Shown here piece after piece: positions 1 to 6,540 of a stretch of DNA of 8,882 bases (position 1 is the first letter of the stretch; the number at the start of each line of letters is the position of its first letter). The translations under genes and the position numbers were made by a program. Origin of the DNA: an uncultured Granulicatella sp. (GTDB lineage Bacteria; Bacillota; Bacilli; Lactobacillales; Aerococcaceae); contig URWJ01000054.1 of assembly GCA_900551535.1 (NCBI GenBank), positions 1-8,882 of the forward strand. The letters are read 5' to 3'. Below the pieces are notes generated by a model that saw only the letters and a program-made list of their open reading frames with translations, was not told where the DNA came from and did no database searches.

Positions 1-113
1 CAGCGAATATCGGCGGCGGACCTGGACAAGGTGGCCCTGGTGGTGGCGGACAACCTGGGCAAGGAGGACCAGGCGGACAACCTGGCCAAGGCGGTAGACC
101 AGGAGGTAGATAA
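1..113 (+). CDS. 3' end of a gene with a Gly/Pro/Gln-rich C-terminal tail (partial)
   Basis: Reading from position 3, 36 codons are open up to TAA at 111-113. They encode almost only Gly, Pro and Gln with a few Arg, and end in RPGGR. The GC-rich DNA contrasts with what follows. The gene starts outside the window, so its function cannot be read. Low-complexity tails like this occur at the C-terminus of some class A penicillin-binding proteins and other surface or nucleic-acid-binding proteins of lactic acid bacteria, but nothing here decides. A second frame (from position 1, ending TGA 139-141) is also open and would give an acidic Asp/Lys/Ala-rich tail. I prefer the Gly-rich frame because its peptide repeat is regular. 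The nearest terminator lies about 155 bases downstream, across a stretch in which I see no gene. Confidence 0.5.
   Translation, partial: ANIGGGPGQGGPGGGGQPGQGGPGGQPGQGGRPGGR
45..98 (+). repeat. Two tandem 27-bp units encoding GGQPGQGGP-like nonapeptides
   Basis: Units at 45-71 and 72-98 are nearly identical (three substitutions). They encode GGQPGQGGP and GGQPGQGGR in the Gly-rich frame. A more degenerate copy seems to precede them. In-frame repeats of this kind commonly change copy number between strains. Confidence 0.7.
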
Positions 114-267
114 GGCCGATAAGAATTCTAAGGAACCGTGAAAGGGGTGATTCCACCAAAATAAGAATGCGATGAGACCGTTCAAACGTTAGACGACAAT
201 CAGGAGTCCAAAACGTAACAAAAGTTCTCAAAAAAATAACAAAAACTACAGCACACAAAACCATAAG

Positions 268-319
268 ACGGGGTATTATCTCAGCTATCGAAAGCTTAAC
301 TGAGACAATACCCCGTTTT
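268..319 (+). terminator. Rho-independent terminator before glnR
   Basis: A 17-base left arm (268-284) pairs with 300-316, with one A/C mismatch. The 15-base loop is 285-299 and TTTT closes it at 316-319. It ends transcription from the upstream gene and isolates the glnRA promoter. The 154 bases between the upstream stop and this stem hold no ORF that I can support. Confidence 0.88.
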
Positions 320-321
320 CA

Positions 322-338
322 TGTTATATTATCTAACA
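322..338 (+). promoter_or_regulatory. GlnR operator (GlnR/TnrA box)
   Basis: TGTTATATTATCTAACA matches the Gram-positive GlnR/TnrA consensus TGTNA-N7-TNACA at every fixed position. It lies directly upstream of the glnR promoter, with its centre about 27 bases before the -35 hexamer. It therefore supports autoregulation of glnRA by GlnR during nitrogen excess. I do not see a second box of equal quality nearer the -35 or -10, unlike the two-operator layout known in Bacillus subtilis. Confidence 0.88.
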
Positions 339-356
339 TAAGAGGTAAGGGCAGTT

Positions 357-386
357 TTGACAAAAGATGAAACTTTTATTTACAAT
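357..386 (+). promoter_or_regulatory. Sigma-A promoter of glnRA
   Basis: A perfect -35 TTGACA (357-362) is followed after 18 bases by TACAAT (381-386). The predicted start near 393 leaves a leader of under 20 bases that is mostly the ribosome site AAAGGAGG (395-402). Confidence 0.8.
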
Positions 387-409
387 AACCCTATAAAGGA
401 GGAAGGCAG

Positions 410-775
410 ATGGGTGAAAAGGAATTACGACGTTCACTAGCCGTCTTTCCAATCGGAACAGTCATGAAGCTGACCGATTTATCAGCACGACAAATTCGCT
501 ATTATGAAGAACAGCGCTTGGTTATCCCAGAACGCTCTGAGACGAACCGCCGCATGTATTCATTGAATGATGTCGATCGCTTATTGGAAATTAAAGATTA
601 TTTGGCCGATGGATTAACCATTATGGCCATTCAGAAGATTTTCAATAAGAATACAAATCCAGTATCGAAGGAAAGCGTAAAAGAGGCGCTGACGGATGAG
701 GATGTCCGACGAATCTTCTACGACGAGATTATGCATATTAGCCGCTACTCTGGCGGAGAAAAATGGAACTTATAG
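410..775 (+). CDS. glnR: GlnR, MerR-family repressor of nitrogen metabolism
   Basis: GlnR represses glutamine synthetase and other ammonium-assimilation genes when nitrogen is plentiful, and in relatives it is activated by feedback-inhibited glutamine synthetase. The 121-residue protein has a MerR-type winged helix-turn-helix at about residues 13-80, including LSARQIRYYEEQRLV (24-38) and NRRMYSLNDVDRL (46-58). A short C-terminal tail follows, the region that senses glutamine synthetase in the family. It is near the usual family length of about 120-135. The ATG at 410 follows AAAGGAGG at good spacing. The perfect GlnR box upstream and glnA 10 bases downstream confirm the identity. The TAG stop overlaps the ribosome site of glnA, so the two genes are probably translated in a linked way from one mRNA. 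Confidence 0.95.
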   Translation: MGEKELRRSLAVFPIGTVMKLTDLSARQIRYYEEQRLVIPERSETNRRMYSLNDVDRLLEIKDYLADGLTIMAIQKIFNKNTNPVSKESVKEALTDEDVRRIFYDEIMHISRYSGGEKWNL

Positions 776-785
776 GAGGAAACCA

Positions 786-2117
786 ATGATTACACATGAA
801 GAGATTAGAAGACAGGTAGAAGAGAAAGATGTTCGTTACTTACGATTGATTTTCACGGATATCCTAGGAACGATTAAAAATGTGGAAGTGCCAATTACGC
901 AATTAGATAAAGTGTTAGCCAATAAAATGATGTTCGATGGTTCTTCAATTGAAGGATTCGTTCGTATCGAAGAAAGTGATATGTACTTATATCCAGACCT
1001 TTCAACTTGGGTGGTTTTCCCATGGAGCAGCAAACACGGTACAATCGCACGCTTAATCTGTGATGTATACAAACCAGACGGAACGCCATTTGCGGGGGAC
1101 CCTCGTTCAAACTTAAAACGTGTTTTAAACGAAATGAAAGAATTAGGTTTCTCAAACTTCAACTTAGGACCAGAGCCAGAGTTCTTCTTATTCAAATTGG
1201 ACGAAAACGGCGAACCAACGCTTGAAGGAAACGACCAAGGTAGTTACTTTGACTTAGCTCCAATTGACCTTGGGGAAGAATGTCGTCGTGAAATCGTTCT
1301 TGAATTAGAAAAGATTGGGTTTGATATCGAAGCAAGTCACCACGAAGTAGCTCCAGGTCAACACGAAATCGACTGGAAATATTCAGATGCGGTAGCGGCT
1401 TGCGATAACATCCAAACATTCAAATTGGTTGTAAAAACCATTGCACGTAAACATGGATTACATGCGACATTTATGCCAAAACCAGTATTCGGAATTGCTG
1501 GTAGCGGAATGCATTTCAACTTATCTTTATTTGATGAAGACGGAAACAATGCGTTCTTCGACGAAAATGGCGACCAACGTCTAAGCGATACTTGCCGCCA
1601 CTTCATCGCTGGGGTCATGAAACATGCGAAAGCTTTAACGGCCGTATGTAACCCAACGGTAAACTCATATAAACGTTTAGTTCCAGGATACGAAGCGCCT
1701 GTATATATTGCATGGTCTGCACGTAACCGTTCACCGCTGATTCGTATTCCGGAATCTCGTGGAATTTCAACGCGTATCGAATTACGTAGTGTGGATCCAT
1801 CTGCGAACCCATATTTAGCGATGGCTGCGATTTTAACAGCTGGTCTTGAAGGGGTTAAAGAAAAAATGGAAGTTCCTGCAGCTATCGACCGCAACATCTA
1901 TGCGATGTCTGCTCGCGAACGTAAAGAAGCTGGAATCGATGATTTACCAGGAACATTAAACGAAGCGATTGAATACTTGAAACAAGACGAAACAGTTCAA
2001 GCTGCTCTAGGAAATCATATCCTAGACAACTTCATCGAAGCAAAACGTTTCGAATGGGCTGCTTACCGTAGTCAAGTTTCACAATGGGAATTAGACCAAT
2101 ACTTGAAACTATTCTAA
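786..2117 (+). CDS. glnA: Glutamine synthetase, type I
   Basis: It makes glutamine from glutamate, ammonia and ATP in the cytoplasm as a dodecamer. The start at 786 (443 residues) follows AGGAGGA at 774-780. An in-frame ATG at 696 lies inside glnR and is rejected. From the N-terminus it shows FTDILGTIKNVE (23-34), FDGSSIEGF (50-58), metal ligands in GPEPEF (E130, E132), HHEVAPGQHEID (E187, E194), SGMH (H243), and the flap segment GYEAP (E303) before NRSPLIRIP. It closely follows the Bacillus subtilis enzyme as I recall it, including an arginine (R60) aligned with the R62 that matters for feedback inhibition and regulator contact. There is no adenylylation-type insertion, as expected for the I-alpha form. 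Control should come from the GlnR box upstream of glnR, and a terminator follows directly. Confidence 0.97.
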   Translation: MITHEEIRRQVEEKDVRYLRLIFTDILGTIKNVEVPITQLDKVLANKMMFDGSSIEGFVRIEESDMYLYPDLSTWVVFPWSSKHGTIARLICDVYKPDGTPFAGDPRSNLKRVLNEMKELGFSNFNLGPEPEFFLFKLDENGEPTLEGNDQGSYFDLAPIDLGEECRREIVLELEKIGFDIEASHHEVAPGQHEIDWKYSDAVAACDNIQTFKLVVKTIARKHGLHATFMPKPVFGIAGSGMHFNLSLFDEDGNNAFFDENGDQRLSDTCRHFIAGVMKHAKALTAVCNPTVNSYKRLVPGYEAPVYIAWSARNRSPLIRIPESRGISTRIELRSVDPSANPYLAMAAILTAGLEGVKEKMEVPAAIDRNIYAMSARERKEAGIDDLPGTLNEAIEYLKQDETVQAALGNHILDNFIEAKRFEWAAYRSQVSQWELDQYLKLF

Positions 2118-2127
2118 AAAGAGAACC

Positions 2128-2158
2128 AAAGAGTGCACTCACAAGGTGCGCTCTTTTT
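2128..2158 (+). terminator. Terminator of the glnRA operon
   Basis: An 11-bp stem (2128-2138 with 2146-2156, one T-G wobble), a 7-base loop and T5 at 2154-2158, ten bases after the glnA stop. Confidence 0.88.
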
Positions 2159-2239
2159 ATGTTCTATTTTACTCTTTGAGATAAATCTTGTATAAGACTG
2201 CCTCCTGTTGATACGTAAAGCTTTTTCTTTGTTAAAGTT

Positions 2240-2268
2240 TTGACATATTTTGCTGAAAATGTAATACT
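2240..2268 (+). promoter_or_regulatory. Promoter of the FemX-like gene
   Basis: TTGACA (2240-2245) is followed after 17 bases by AATACT (2263-2268), with an extended TG at 2260-2261. An alternative -10, TAATAC at 2262-2267, gives a 16-base spacer. It lies between the glnA terminator and the next start codon, so the gene is an independent unit. Confidence 0.72.
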
Positions 2269-2303
2269 GGTAAGGAAACGTAAAAAGGAAAGAGAGTGCT
2301 CAC

Positions 2304-3608
2304 ATGTATATAAAAGAGATGTCGAATGCGTTAGAAGAGTATCATGCTTTTATGGAAACTCAAGCCAACAGAACGGTTTTCCAAACGCCTGAATGGGGCG
2401 AAGTGAAGACGGATGGCTCATGGACAAGAGATGTACTACTAGTCATGTCGGATAATCATGAACCTGTTGCGGCTGCGATGATTCTTTATCGTAAATTACC
2501 TGCTGTGAATCAATATTTAGCGTATGCACCGCGCGGAATCGTAACGGATTATACAAATGCAGAACAATTAAAATCTGTGTTTGCGACTTTAAAAGTGTAT
2601 TTGAAATCTAAAAATGCATTTGGATTAAAGATTGACCCAGAATTACAATGGCGTGAATGGACAAATAAGTTCGAAATGGTTGAAGGTGGATTCAATAACG
2701 AAGAATACCGCAAAAACATTTTAGCGGCTGGATTCGTAGAACGCCCAATGGACTTAGGGTTTGATGGAATTCAACCACGTTTAACAATGATTTTACCGTT
2801 GAAGGACGAAGGAAAAGGTATCGTCGAAACGTTCAATAAGAAAGAACGTTATAAAGTGAATGTAGCGAAGAAACAAGGGGTTGTTTGCTACAAGGGAACA
2901 CTTGAAGATATGCCAATCTATGATGAGTTGAATAAAATTACGGCTGAGCGTGATCAATACGTGGCGCGTAGTATCGAGTATTTAACAACGATGTATCAAC
3001 ACCTTCACCCTAAAGGAATGGTGGATTTATACTTTGCAAAAGTGGACTATAATGTGCAATTAGCCTTTGCGACAAATCGCTTAGAAACAGCGCAAAAAGA
3101 ATTCGATAAGTTAACAGGACAGCTGGAAACATTAAACAACCCAAAACGTATCGAAAACGTTCAAAAGCAAATCGAATCATTGAAAGTGAATATTGCTAAA
3201 TACGAAAAAGAAATTGAACGCGTAAAAGATGATTTGGAACAATATCCAGAAGGGAAAGTTGTCAGCGGAGCGTTTGTGGTAACGTATTTAGATAAAGCGT
3301 ACTACTTATATGGTGCGAACATCACTGACGATGGTGGATTGAATGCCAATAAGGCGCTTGTGTCTTGGATTATGCAAACTCTTTATGATGAAAAAGGCAT
3401 TCGTTCGTTTGACTTCTTCGGAGTTTCTGAAGACCAAGAACATCACGGTGGCATTAACGGATTCAAGCAATCGTTTGATCCTGAGTTAGTGGAATATATC
3501 GGCGAATTTGATATGCCGATTTCGAAGTTCTGGTTTGAAATGTTCCATACATGGGCACCAAAAGCCGTGAGCTTGAAGAATAAAATTTTAGTAAGACGTA
3601 AAAAATAG
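2304..3608 (+). CDS. FemAB/FemX/MurM-family peptidoglycan bridge aminoacyltransferase
   Basis: Members of this family transfer amino acids from aminoacyl-tRNA to the lysine side chain of lipid II or nascent peptidoglycan on the cytoplasmic side, building the interpeptide bridge. The 434-residue protein has the expected order: a GNAT-like domain with FQTPEWGEVK (26-35) and YLAYAPRG (71-78), the basic FNKKERYKVNVAKK stretch (177-190), an antiparallel coiled-coil arm (about 254-316, rich in Glu/Lys/Gln), then the second GNAT-like domain with YYLYGA (333-338), a helix ending in YDEKGIRSFDFFGV (361-374) and GGINGFKQSF (382-391). The arm is the tRNA-contact hairpin of FemA/FemX-like enzymes. Length fits the family (about 400-420, slightly long). 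The site before ATG 2304 is a weak GAGAG at 2292-2296; ATG 2319 is a possible alternative. The added amino acid cannot be told from sequence alone. No signal peptide is seen. Confidence 0.9.
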   Translation: MYIKEMSNALEEYHAFMETQANRTVFQTPEWGEVKTDGSWTRDVLLVMSDNHEPVAAAMILYRKLPAVNQYLAYAPRGIVTDYTNAEQLKSVFATLKVYLKSKNAFGLKIDPELQWREWTNKFEMVEGGFNNEEYRKNILAAGFVERPMDLGFDGIQPRLTMILPLKDEGKGIVETFNKKERYKVNVAKKQGVVCYKGTLEDMPIYDELNKITAERDQYVARSIEYLTTMYQHLHPKGMVDLYFAKVDYNVQLAFATNRLETAQKEFDKLTGQLETLNNPKRIENVQKQIESLKVNIAKYEKEIERVKDDLEQYPEGKVVSGAFVVTYLDKAYYLYGANITDDGGLNANKALVSWIMQTLYDEKGIRSFDFFGVSEDQEHHGGINGFKQSFDPELVEYIGEFDMPISKFWFEMFHTWAPKAVSLKNKILVRRKK

Positions 3609-3611
3609 TTG

Positions 3612-3642
3612 AAAGAGGCTGGACGAGTTTCCGGCCTCTTTT
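3612..3642 (+). terminator. Terminator after the FemX-like gene
   Basis: An 11-bp stem (3612-3622 with 3631-3641, one T-G wobble), an 8-base loop and T4 (3639-3642), starting three bases after the stop codon. Confidence 0.87.
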
Positions 3643-3665
3643 AGAAAATAGGAAAGGAGAATGGA

Positions 3666-4138
3666 ATGCAAAAAATAGTAATCTTGGAAAACTTATCTTT
3701 ATCGTATTGTTAATAGCATAAGAGATCATCCTTGGATTACTTGAACAAGCCATTCCTTTTCCTTTTACATTTGCGCCAGGGGCAAAGTTAGGGTTAGCCA
3801 ATATTGTAACGCTAATCAGCTTATATACATTGTCGTTTAAAGAAGTGGTTTTAGTTGTCGTGATGAAAACATTGATGACGACCGTTCTTGGGGGGACATT
3901 TTCAACCTTCCTCTATAGTGGGATGGGCGCGCTTGTCAGCTTTATCGGGATGTATCTGGTGATGCAACTGGATGAGAAGCGTGTGAGCGTGATTGGCGTT
4001 CCTGTGTATAAACATATTCAACAGTTTAAAGCCGTCCAAGAAAAGAAAACGACTTTTGCATTAGCGATTAAAAACATGGTGATGATTCATGTGTTGCAAG
4101 CCGTGCTATTATTCGTTGCGGTGCTTTTCTTCAACTAG
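3666..4138 (+). pseudogene. Gx-transporter / heptaprenyl synthase component I-like membrane protein, broken
   Basis: Translation in the frame that ends at TAG 4136-4138 gives a small hydrophobic protein. It carries LLEQAIPFPF, then GAKLGLANIVTLISLY, then LGGTFSTFLYSGMGALVSF, the hallmark segments of the Gx transporter family (also annotated heptaprenyl diphosphate synthase component I). The natural start looks to be ATG 3666 behind AAAGGAGA (3653-3660). Its frame runs into a stop, because the A-run at 3670-3675 has six A's; seven would give MQKNSNLGKLIFIVLLIA in the Gx frame. A second lesion, TAA at 3719-3721, then interrupts the first membrane helix. The last third lacks the His-Asn-x-Gly-Gln motif I would expect. 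Without a downstream ATG, only a TTG at 3830 could restart, giving a 102-residue stub. No promoter is seen, so expression would need read-through from the gene before. Substrate is unknown. Confidence 0.75.
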
Positions 4139-4145
4139 TGTGTAC

Positions 4146-4174
4146 TTGACAAAGCAAGTTCATTTCCTTATGAT
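4146..4174 (+). promoter_or_regulatory. Promoter of rpmG-secE
   Basis: A perfect TTGACA (4146-4151), a 17-base spacer, and TATGAT (4169-4174). This is the strongest-looking promoter in the window, as expected for translation and secretion genes. The predicted start is near 4181. Confidence 0.88.
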
Positions 4175-4209
4175 TAAATAGATATGGATTTATAGAAAGT
4201 AGTGAAAAT

Positions 4210-4362
4210 ATGGCTCAGAAAAAAGCGGCGTTAGCTTGCAGCGTATGTGGTTCAAGAAACTACACGATTACGCTTGGACAAAACCGACGAGTAGAACGTC
4301 TAGAAATTAAAAAATTCTGCAAGTATTGCAACAAACAAACACTACATCGCGAAACAAAATAA
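4210..4362 (+). CDS. rpmG: 50S ribosomal protein L33, zinc-binding form
   Basis: A 50-residue basic protein starting MAQKKAALACSVCGSRNY. It has two CxxC pairs (C10/C13 and C37/C40) that mark the zinc-binding (C+) form of L33, a late-assembled 50S subunit protein near the E site. Firmicutes often carry several L33 copies, and the one next to secE-nusG is commonly of this kind. The ribosome site before ATG 4210 is weak. secE follows after 19 bases, consistent with one mRNA from the promoter at 4146-4174. Confidence 0.95.
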   Translation: MAQKKAALACSVCGSRNYTITLGQNRRVERLEIKKFCKYCNKQTLHRETK

Positions 4363-4381
4363 AAGGAAGAGGAGATTCGGA

Positions 4382-4552
4382 ATGCGTTTTTTATCAAATG
4401 TAATTAAAGAGATGAAAAAAGTTACTTGGCCAACAGGTAAAGAAGTAAACAAATATACAATTACAGTAATTATGACAGTGCTTGCTGCATTATGCTTCTT
4501 TGCAGTAGTGGACTATGGAGTGCATCAACTCATTACATTCCTTTTAAAATAA
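4382..4552 (+). CDS. secE: Preprotein translocase subunit SecE
   Basis: SecE clamps the SecY channel in the cytoplasmic membrane. The 56-residue protein is the short Gram-positive form. It has an amphipathic N-terminal helix (FLSNVIKEMKKV, 3-14), the conserved WPT motif (16-18) followed by a Lys/Glu-rich hinge, and a single membrane helix at about 25-45, ending in TFLLK. ATG 4382 follows AGAGGAG (4368-4374) with good spacing. Its position between rpmG and nusG is the classic order. A hairpin terminator 40 bases downstream separates it from nusG. Confidence 0.95.
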   Translation: MRFLSNVIKEMKKVTWPTGKEVNKYTITVIMTVLAALCFFAVVDYGVHQLITFLLK

Positions 4553-4572
4553 TAGTACTTTAAAGTGATTAG

Positions 4573-4581
4573 TGATATACT
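4573..4581 (+). promoter_or_regulatory. Possible extended -10 promoter for nusG
   Basis: TGATATACT is an extended -10 (TGN plus TATACT), but no convincing -35 lies 17 bases upstream. A start near 4588 would place the hairpin at 4593-4621 at the very 5' end of the nusG transcript. Confidence 0.4.
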
Positions 4582-4592
4582 AAGAGCAGTTG

Positions 4593-4621
4593 AAAAAACC
4601 TTCGCTTATGAAGGTTTTTTT
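4593..4621 (+). terminator. Terminator or attenuator between secE and nusG
   Basis: An 11-bp stem (4593-4603 with 4610-4620), a 6-base loop and a run of seven T's (4615-4621). The complementary A-run makes it potentially bidirectional. It lies after secE and 39 bases before the nusG start, so it should reduce read-through from rpmG-secE into nusG-pepT. Confidence 0.8.
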
Positions 4622-4660
4622 GTATGGAAAAATGTTGTCAACACTCAAGGAGGAGTATCA

Positions 4661-5206
4661 ATGGAAAAAGAATGGTATGTATTGCACACTTATTCAGGTT
4701 ATGAGAATAAAGTAAAATCAAATCTATTATCACGTATCCAAAGCATGGGTATGGAAGAAAACATCTTCCGCGTGATTGTGCCAGAAGAAGAGGAAGTAGA
4801 AGTAAAAGACGGTAAAACAAAAACAACTGTTGAAAAAACTTTCCCTGGTTATGTATTAGTTGAAATGGTGATGTCAGACCAAGCGTGGTATGTTGTTCGT
4901 AACACTCCAGGCGTAACTGGATTCGTTGGTTCACATGGTGCTGGTTCAAAACCATCTCCATTATTACCAGAAGAAGTAGAAGTAATCTTAGGACGTATCG
5001 GTGAAAAAGTTCATGCTCCAGTTGATTTAAACGTATCTGTTGGAGACTACGTAATCATTACAGAAGGTGCCTTCAATGATATGAGCGGTAAAGTTGTAGA
5101 ACTTGACCATGAAAAACAAAAAATTAAAGTGGCAATTGAAATGTTCGGTCGTGAAACAATTGCAGACTTAGACTTCCACCAAGTGAAAGAAGATGACTCT
5201 TATTAA
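4661..5206 (+). CDS. nusG: Transcription elongation/termination factor NusG
   Basis: NusG binds the clamp of RNA polymerase, modulates pausing, and links transcription with translation or Rho. The start at 4661 (181 residues) is set by AAGGAGG (4647-4653); an upstream in-frame ATG reaches across the terminator and is rejected. The NGN domain covers about 1-112, with EWYVLHTYSGYENKVK (4-19), the FPGYVLVEM core (61-69) and NTPGVTGFVG (81-90). The KOW domain covers about 125-177, with VSVGDYVIITEGAFNDMSG (125-143) and MFGRE (161-165). Length and both domains are normal for Firmicutes. The usual neighbours rplK-rplA are not downstream; pepT is. Confidence 0.96.
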   Translation: MEKEWYVLHTYSGYENKVKSNLLSRIQSMGMEENIFRVIVPEEEEVEVKDGKTKTTVEKTFPGYVLVEMVMSDQAWYVVRNTPGVTGFVGSHGAGSKPSPLLPEEVEVILGRIGEKVHAPVDLNVSVGDYVIITEGAFNDMSGKVVELDHEKQKIKVAIEMFGRETIADLDFHQVKEDDSY

Positions 5207-5207
5207 C

Positions 5208-6452
5208 ATGTATCCTACAATGTTAGAACGATTTATTCGCTATGCGAAAATCAATACGCGCAGTGATTTAAAATCAACAACGATTCCTACGACAAAGAGT
5301 CAATGGGAATTTTTAGAAATGCTTCGAAGCGAGTTAGTGGAGTACGGCTTTACAAAAGTAGAACTTGATCCAGAGGACAGCTACTTAGTGGCCTTATTGC
5401 CTAGCAACTTAGAAGAAGGGGCTACAGCTCCTGCGATTGGTTTTATTGCCCACGTCGATACTGCAGATTTTAATGCGGAAAACATCGACCCACAAATTCA
5501 CGAGAATTATAACGGAGAAGATGTGCTGCTTAATGCCGAAAAGAATTTGGTAATGACGGTCAGCGAGTTTCCAAGTTTGAAAAACTATATTGGCGAAACG
5601 TTAATTACAACTGATGGAACGACATTACTAGGTGCCGACGATAAGGCGGGTCTGGTTTCGGTATTAGAAGCTTGCTTGTATTTAATGGCGCATTCAGAAA
5701 TTCCGCATGGCGATATTTGGTTAGCATTTGGTCCGGATGAAGAAATCGGAAAAGGCGCGCATCGTTTCAAAGCAGAACGTATGCCTGCAAAATTTGCCTA
5801 TACTTTAGACAGTGGCGTCGTAGGGAAACTAGAGTATGAAACGTTCAATGCGGCTCGTGCAGTGGTGACGATTCATGGGACAAGTGTTCACCCAGGGCAA
5901 GCTAAAGATGTGATGGTGAATGCTTTGGCAGAAGCAGCAAAACTATTTGCACGCATGCCAGAAAAGGAAGTGCCTGAACGTACGAGCGGGTACGAAGGCT
6001 ACTTTATGTTATCGAAACAATCAGGCGACATCGGTAAGGTTGAATTGGAATACATTATACGCGATCACTCGATGGAGAAATTCGAAGAGAGAAAAGCGCA
6101 GTTCCAACAAATCGTCGATGCACAAAATGCAACGTATGATGTGCCTCGTATCGAATGCACGATTTACGATGAGTACTATAATATGTACGAAATTTTAAAA
6201 GACGATATGACTTCGGTTGAAGTAGCGATTGCAGCTTATAAAGAATGTGGCATCACGCCAGACATTCAACCATTTCGTGGAGGGACGGATGGATGTATTA
6301 TTACCTATAAAGGAATTCCAACTCCAAACCTTTTTACCGGAGCAGAAAACCTTCATGGGCAATACGAATTCGTAACTCTCGAAAGCATGCAAAAAGCCAG
6401 CGACGTTGTATTAAAAATTATTGAATTAGTCCAAAGAAAAACGGTTGAGTAA
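5208..6452 (+). CDS. pepT: Peptidase T (tripeptide aminopeptidase), M20 family
   Basis: A cytoplasmic di-zinc aminopeptidase that removes the N-terminal residue of tripeptides, serving amino-acid recycling. The start at 5208 gives 414 residues beginning MYPTMLERF, matching the family N-terminus; ATG 5193 (five residues longer, overlapping nusG by 14 bases) is possible. Visible sites: AHVDTADFNA (H82, catalytic D84), LGADDKAG (bridging D144), GPDEEIG (catalytic E178, ligand E179), TLDSG (D201), SVHPG (H228) in the lid domain, IRDH (284-287), and NLHG (ligand H383). GGTDGC (358-363) has Cys where Ser is usual. The active site is otherwise intact. One base separates it from the nusG stop and the ribosome site is poor, so translation coupling is likely. 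The 3' end forms part of its terminator. Confidence 0.95.
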   Translation: MYPTMLERFIRYAKINTRSDLKSTTIPTTKSQWEFLEMLRSELVEYGFTKVELDPEDSYLVALLPSNLEEGATAPAIGFIAHVDTADFNAENIDPQIHENYNGEDVLLNAEKNLVMTVSEFPSLKNYIGETLITTDGTTLLGADDKAGLVSVLEACLYLMAHSEIPHGDIWLAFGPDEEIGKGAHRFKAERMPAKFAYTLDSGVVGKLEYETFNAARAVVTIHGTSVHPGQAKDVMVNALAEAAKLFARMPEKEVPERTSGYEGYFMLSKQSGDIGKVELEYIIRDHSMEKFEERKAQFQQIVDAQNATYDVPRIECTIYDEYYNMYEILKDDMTSVEVAIAAYKECGITPDIQPFRGGTDGCIITYKGIPTPNLFTGAENLHGQYEFVTLESMQKASDVVLKIIELVQRKTVE

Positions 6453-6468
6453 TACTCAACCGTTTTTT
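6437..6468 (+). terminator. Terminator of nusG-pepT
   Basis: A perfect 13-bp stem (6438-6450 with 6454-6466), a 3-base loop and T6 (6463-6468). The pepT stop codon (6450-6452) sits inside the hairpin. A-runs on the left arm make it bidirectional in principle. Confidence 0.93.
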
Positions 6469-6531
6469 CTATATATATAAGAAAGAAGAAAAGATAATAA
6501 GTTATGCGACAATAATACAATTTAATACCTA

Positions 6532-6540
6532 TGCTATAAT
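6532..6540 (+). promoter_or_regulatory. Extended -10 promoter of the lipid kinase gene
   Basis: TGCTATAAT is a perfect TATAAT with the extended TGN. No good -35 is visible at 16-18 bases upstream, which extended -10 promoters tolerate. It would give a leader of about 70 bases. A small perfect palindrome, AGATA-ATA-TATCT (6558-6570), lies in that leader. Confidence 0.65.

Noticed and set aside
696..785. N-terminal extension of glnA by 30 residues from ATG 696
   Set aside because: It lies inside glnR in another frame, has no ribosome site, and the 786 start behind AGGAGGA matches the known glutamine synthetase length.
1358..1897. Long minus-strand open frame inside glnA
   Set aside because: A shadow of the codon structure of the real gene on the other strand, with no ribosome site or recognisable product.
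4565..4660. N-terminal extension of nusG by 32 residues
   Set aside because: It would translate across the terminator hairpin; AAGGAGG before 4661 and the NusG family N-terminus fix the start there.
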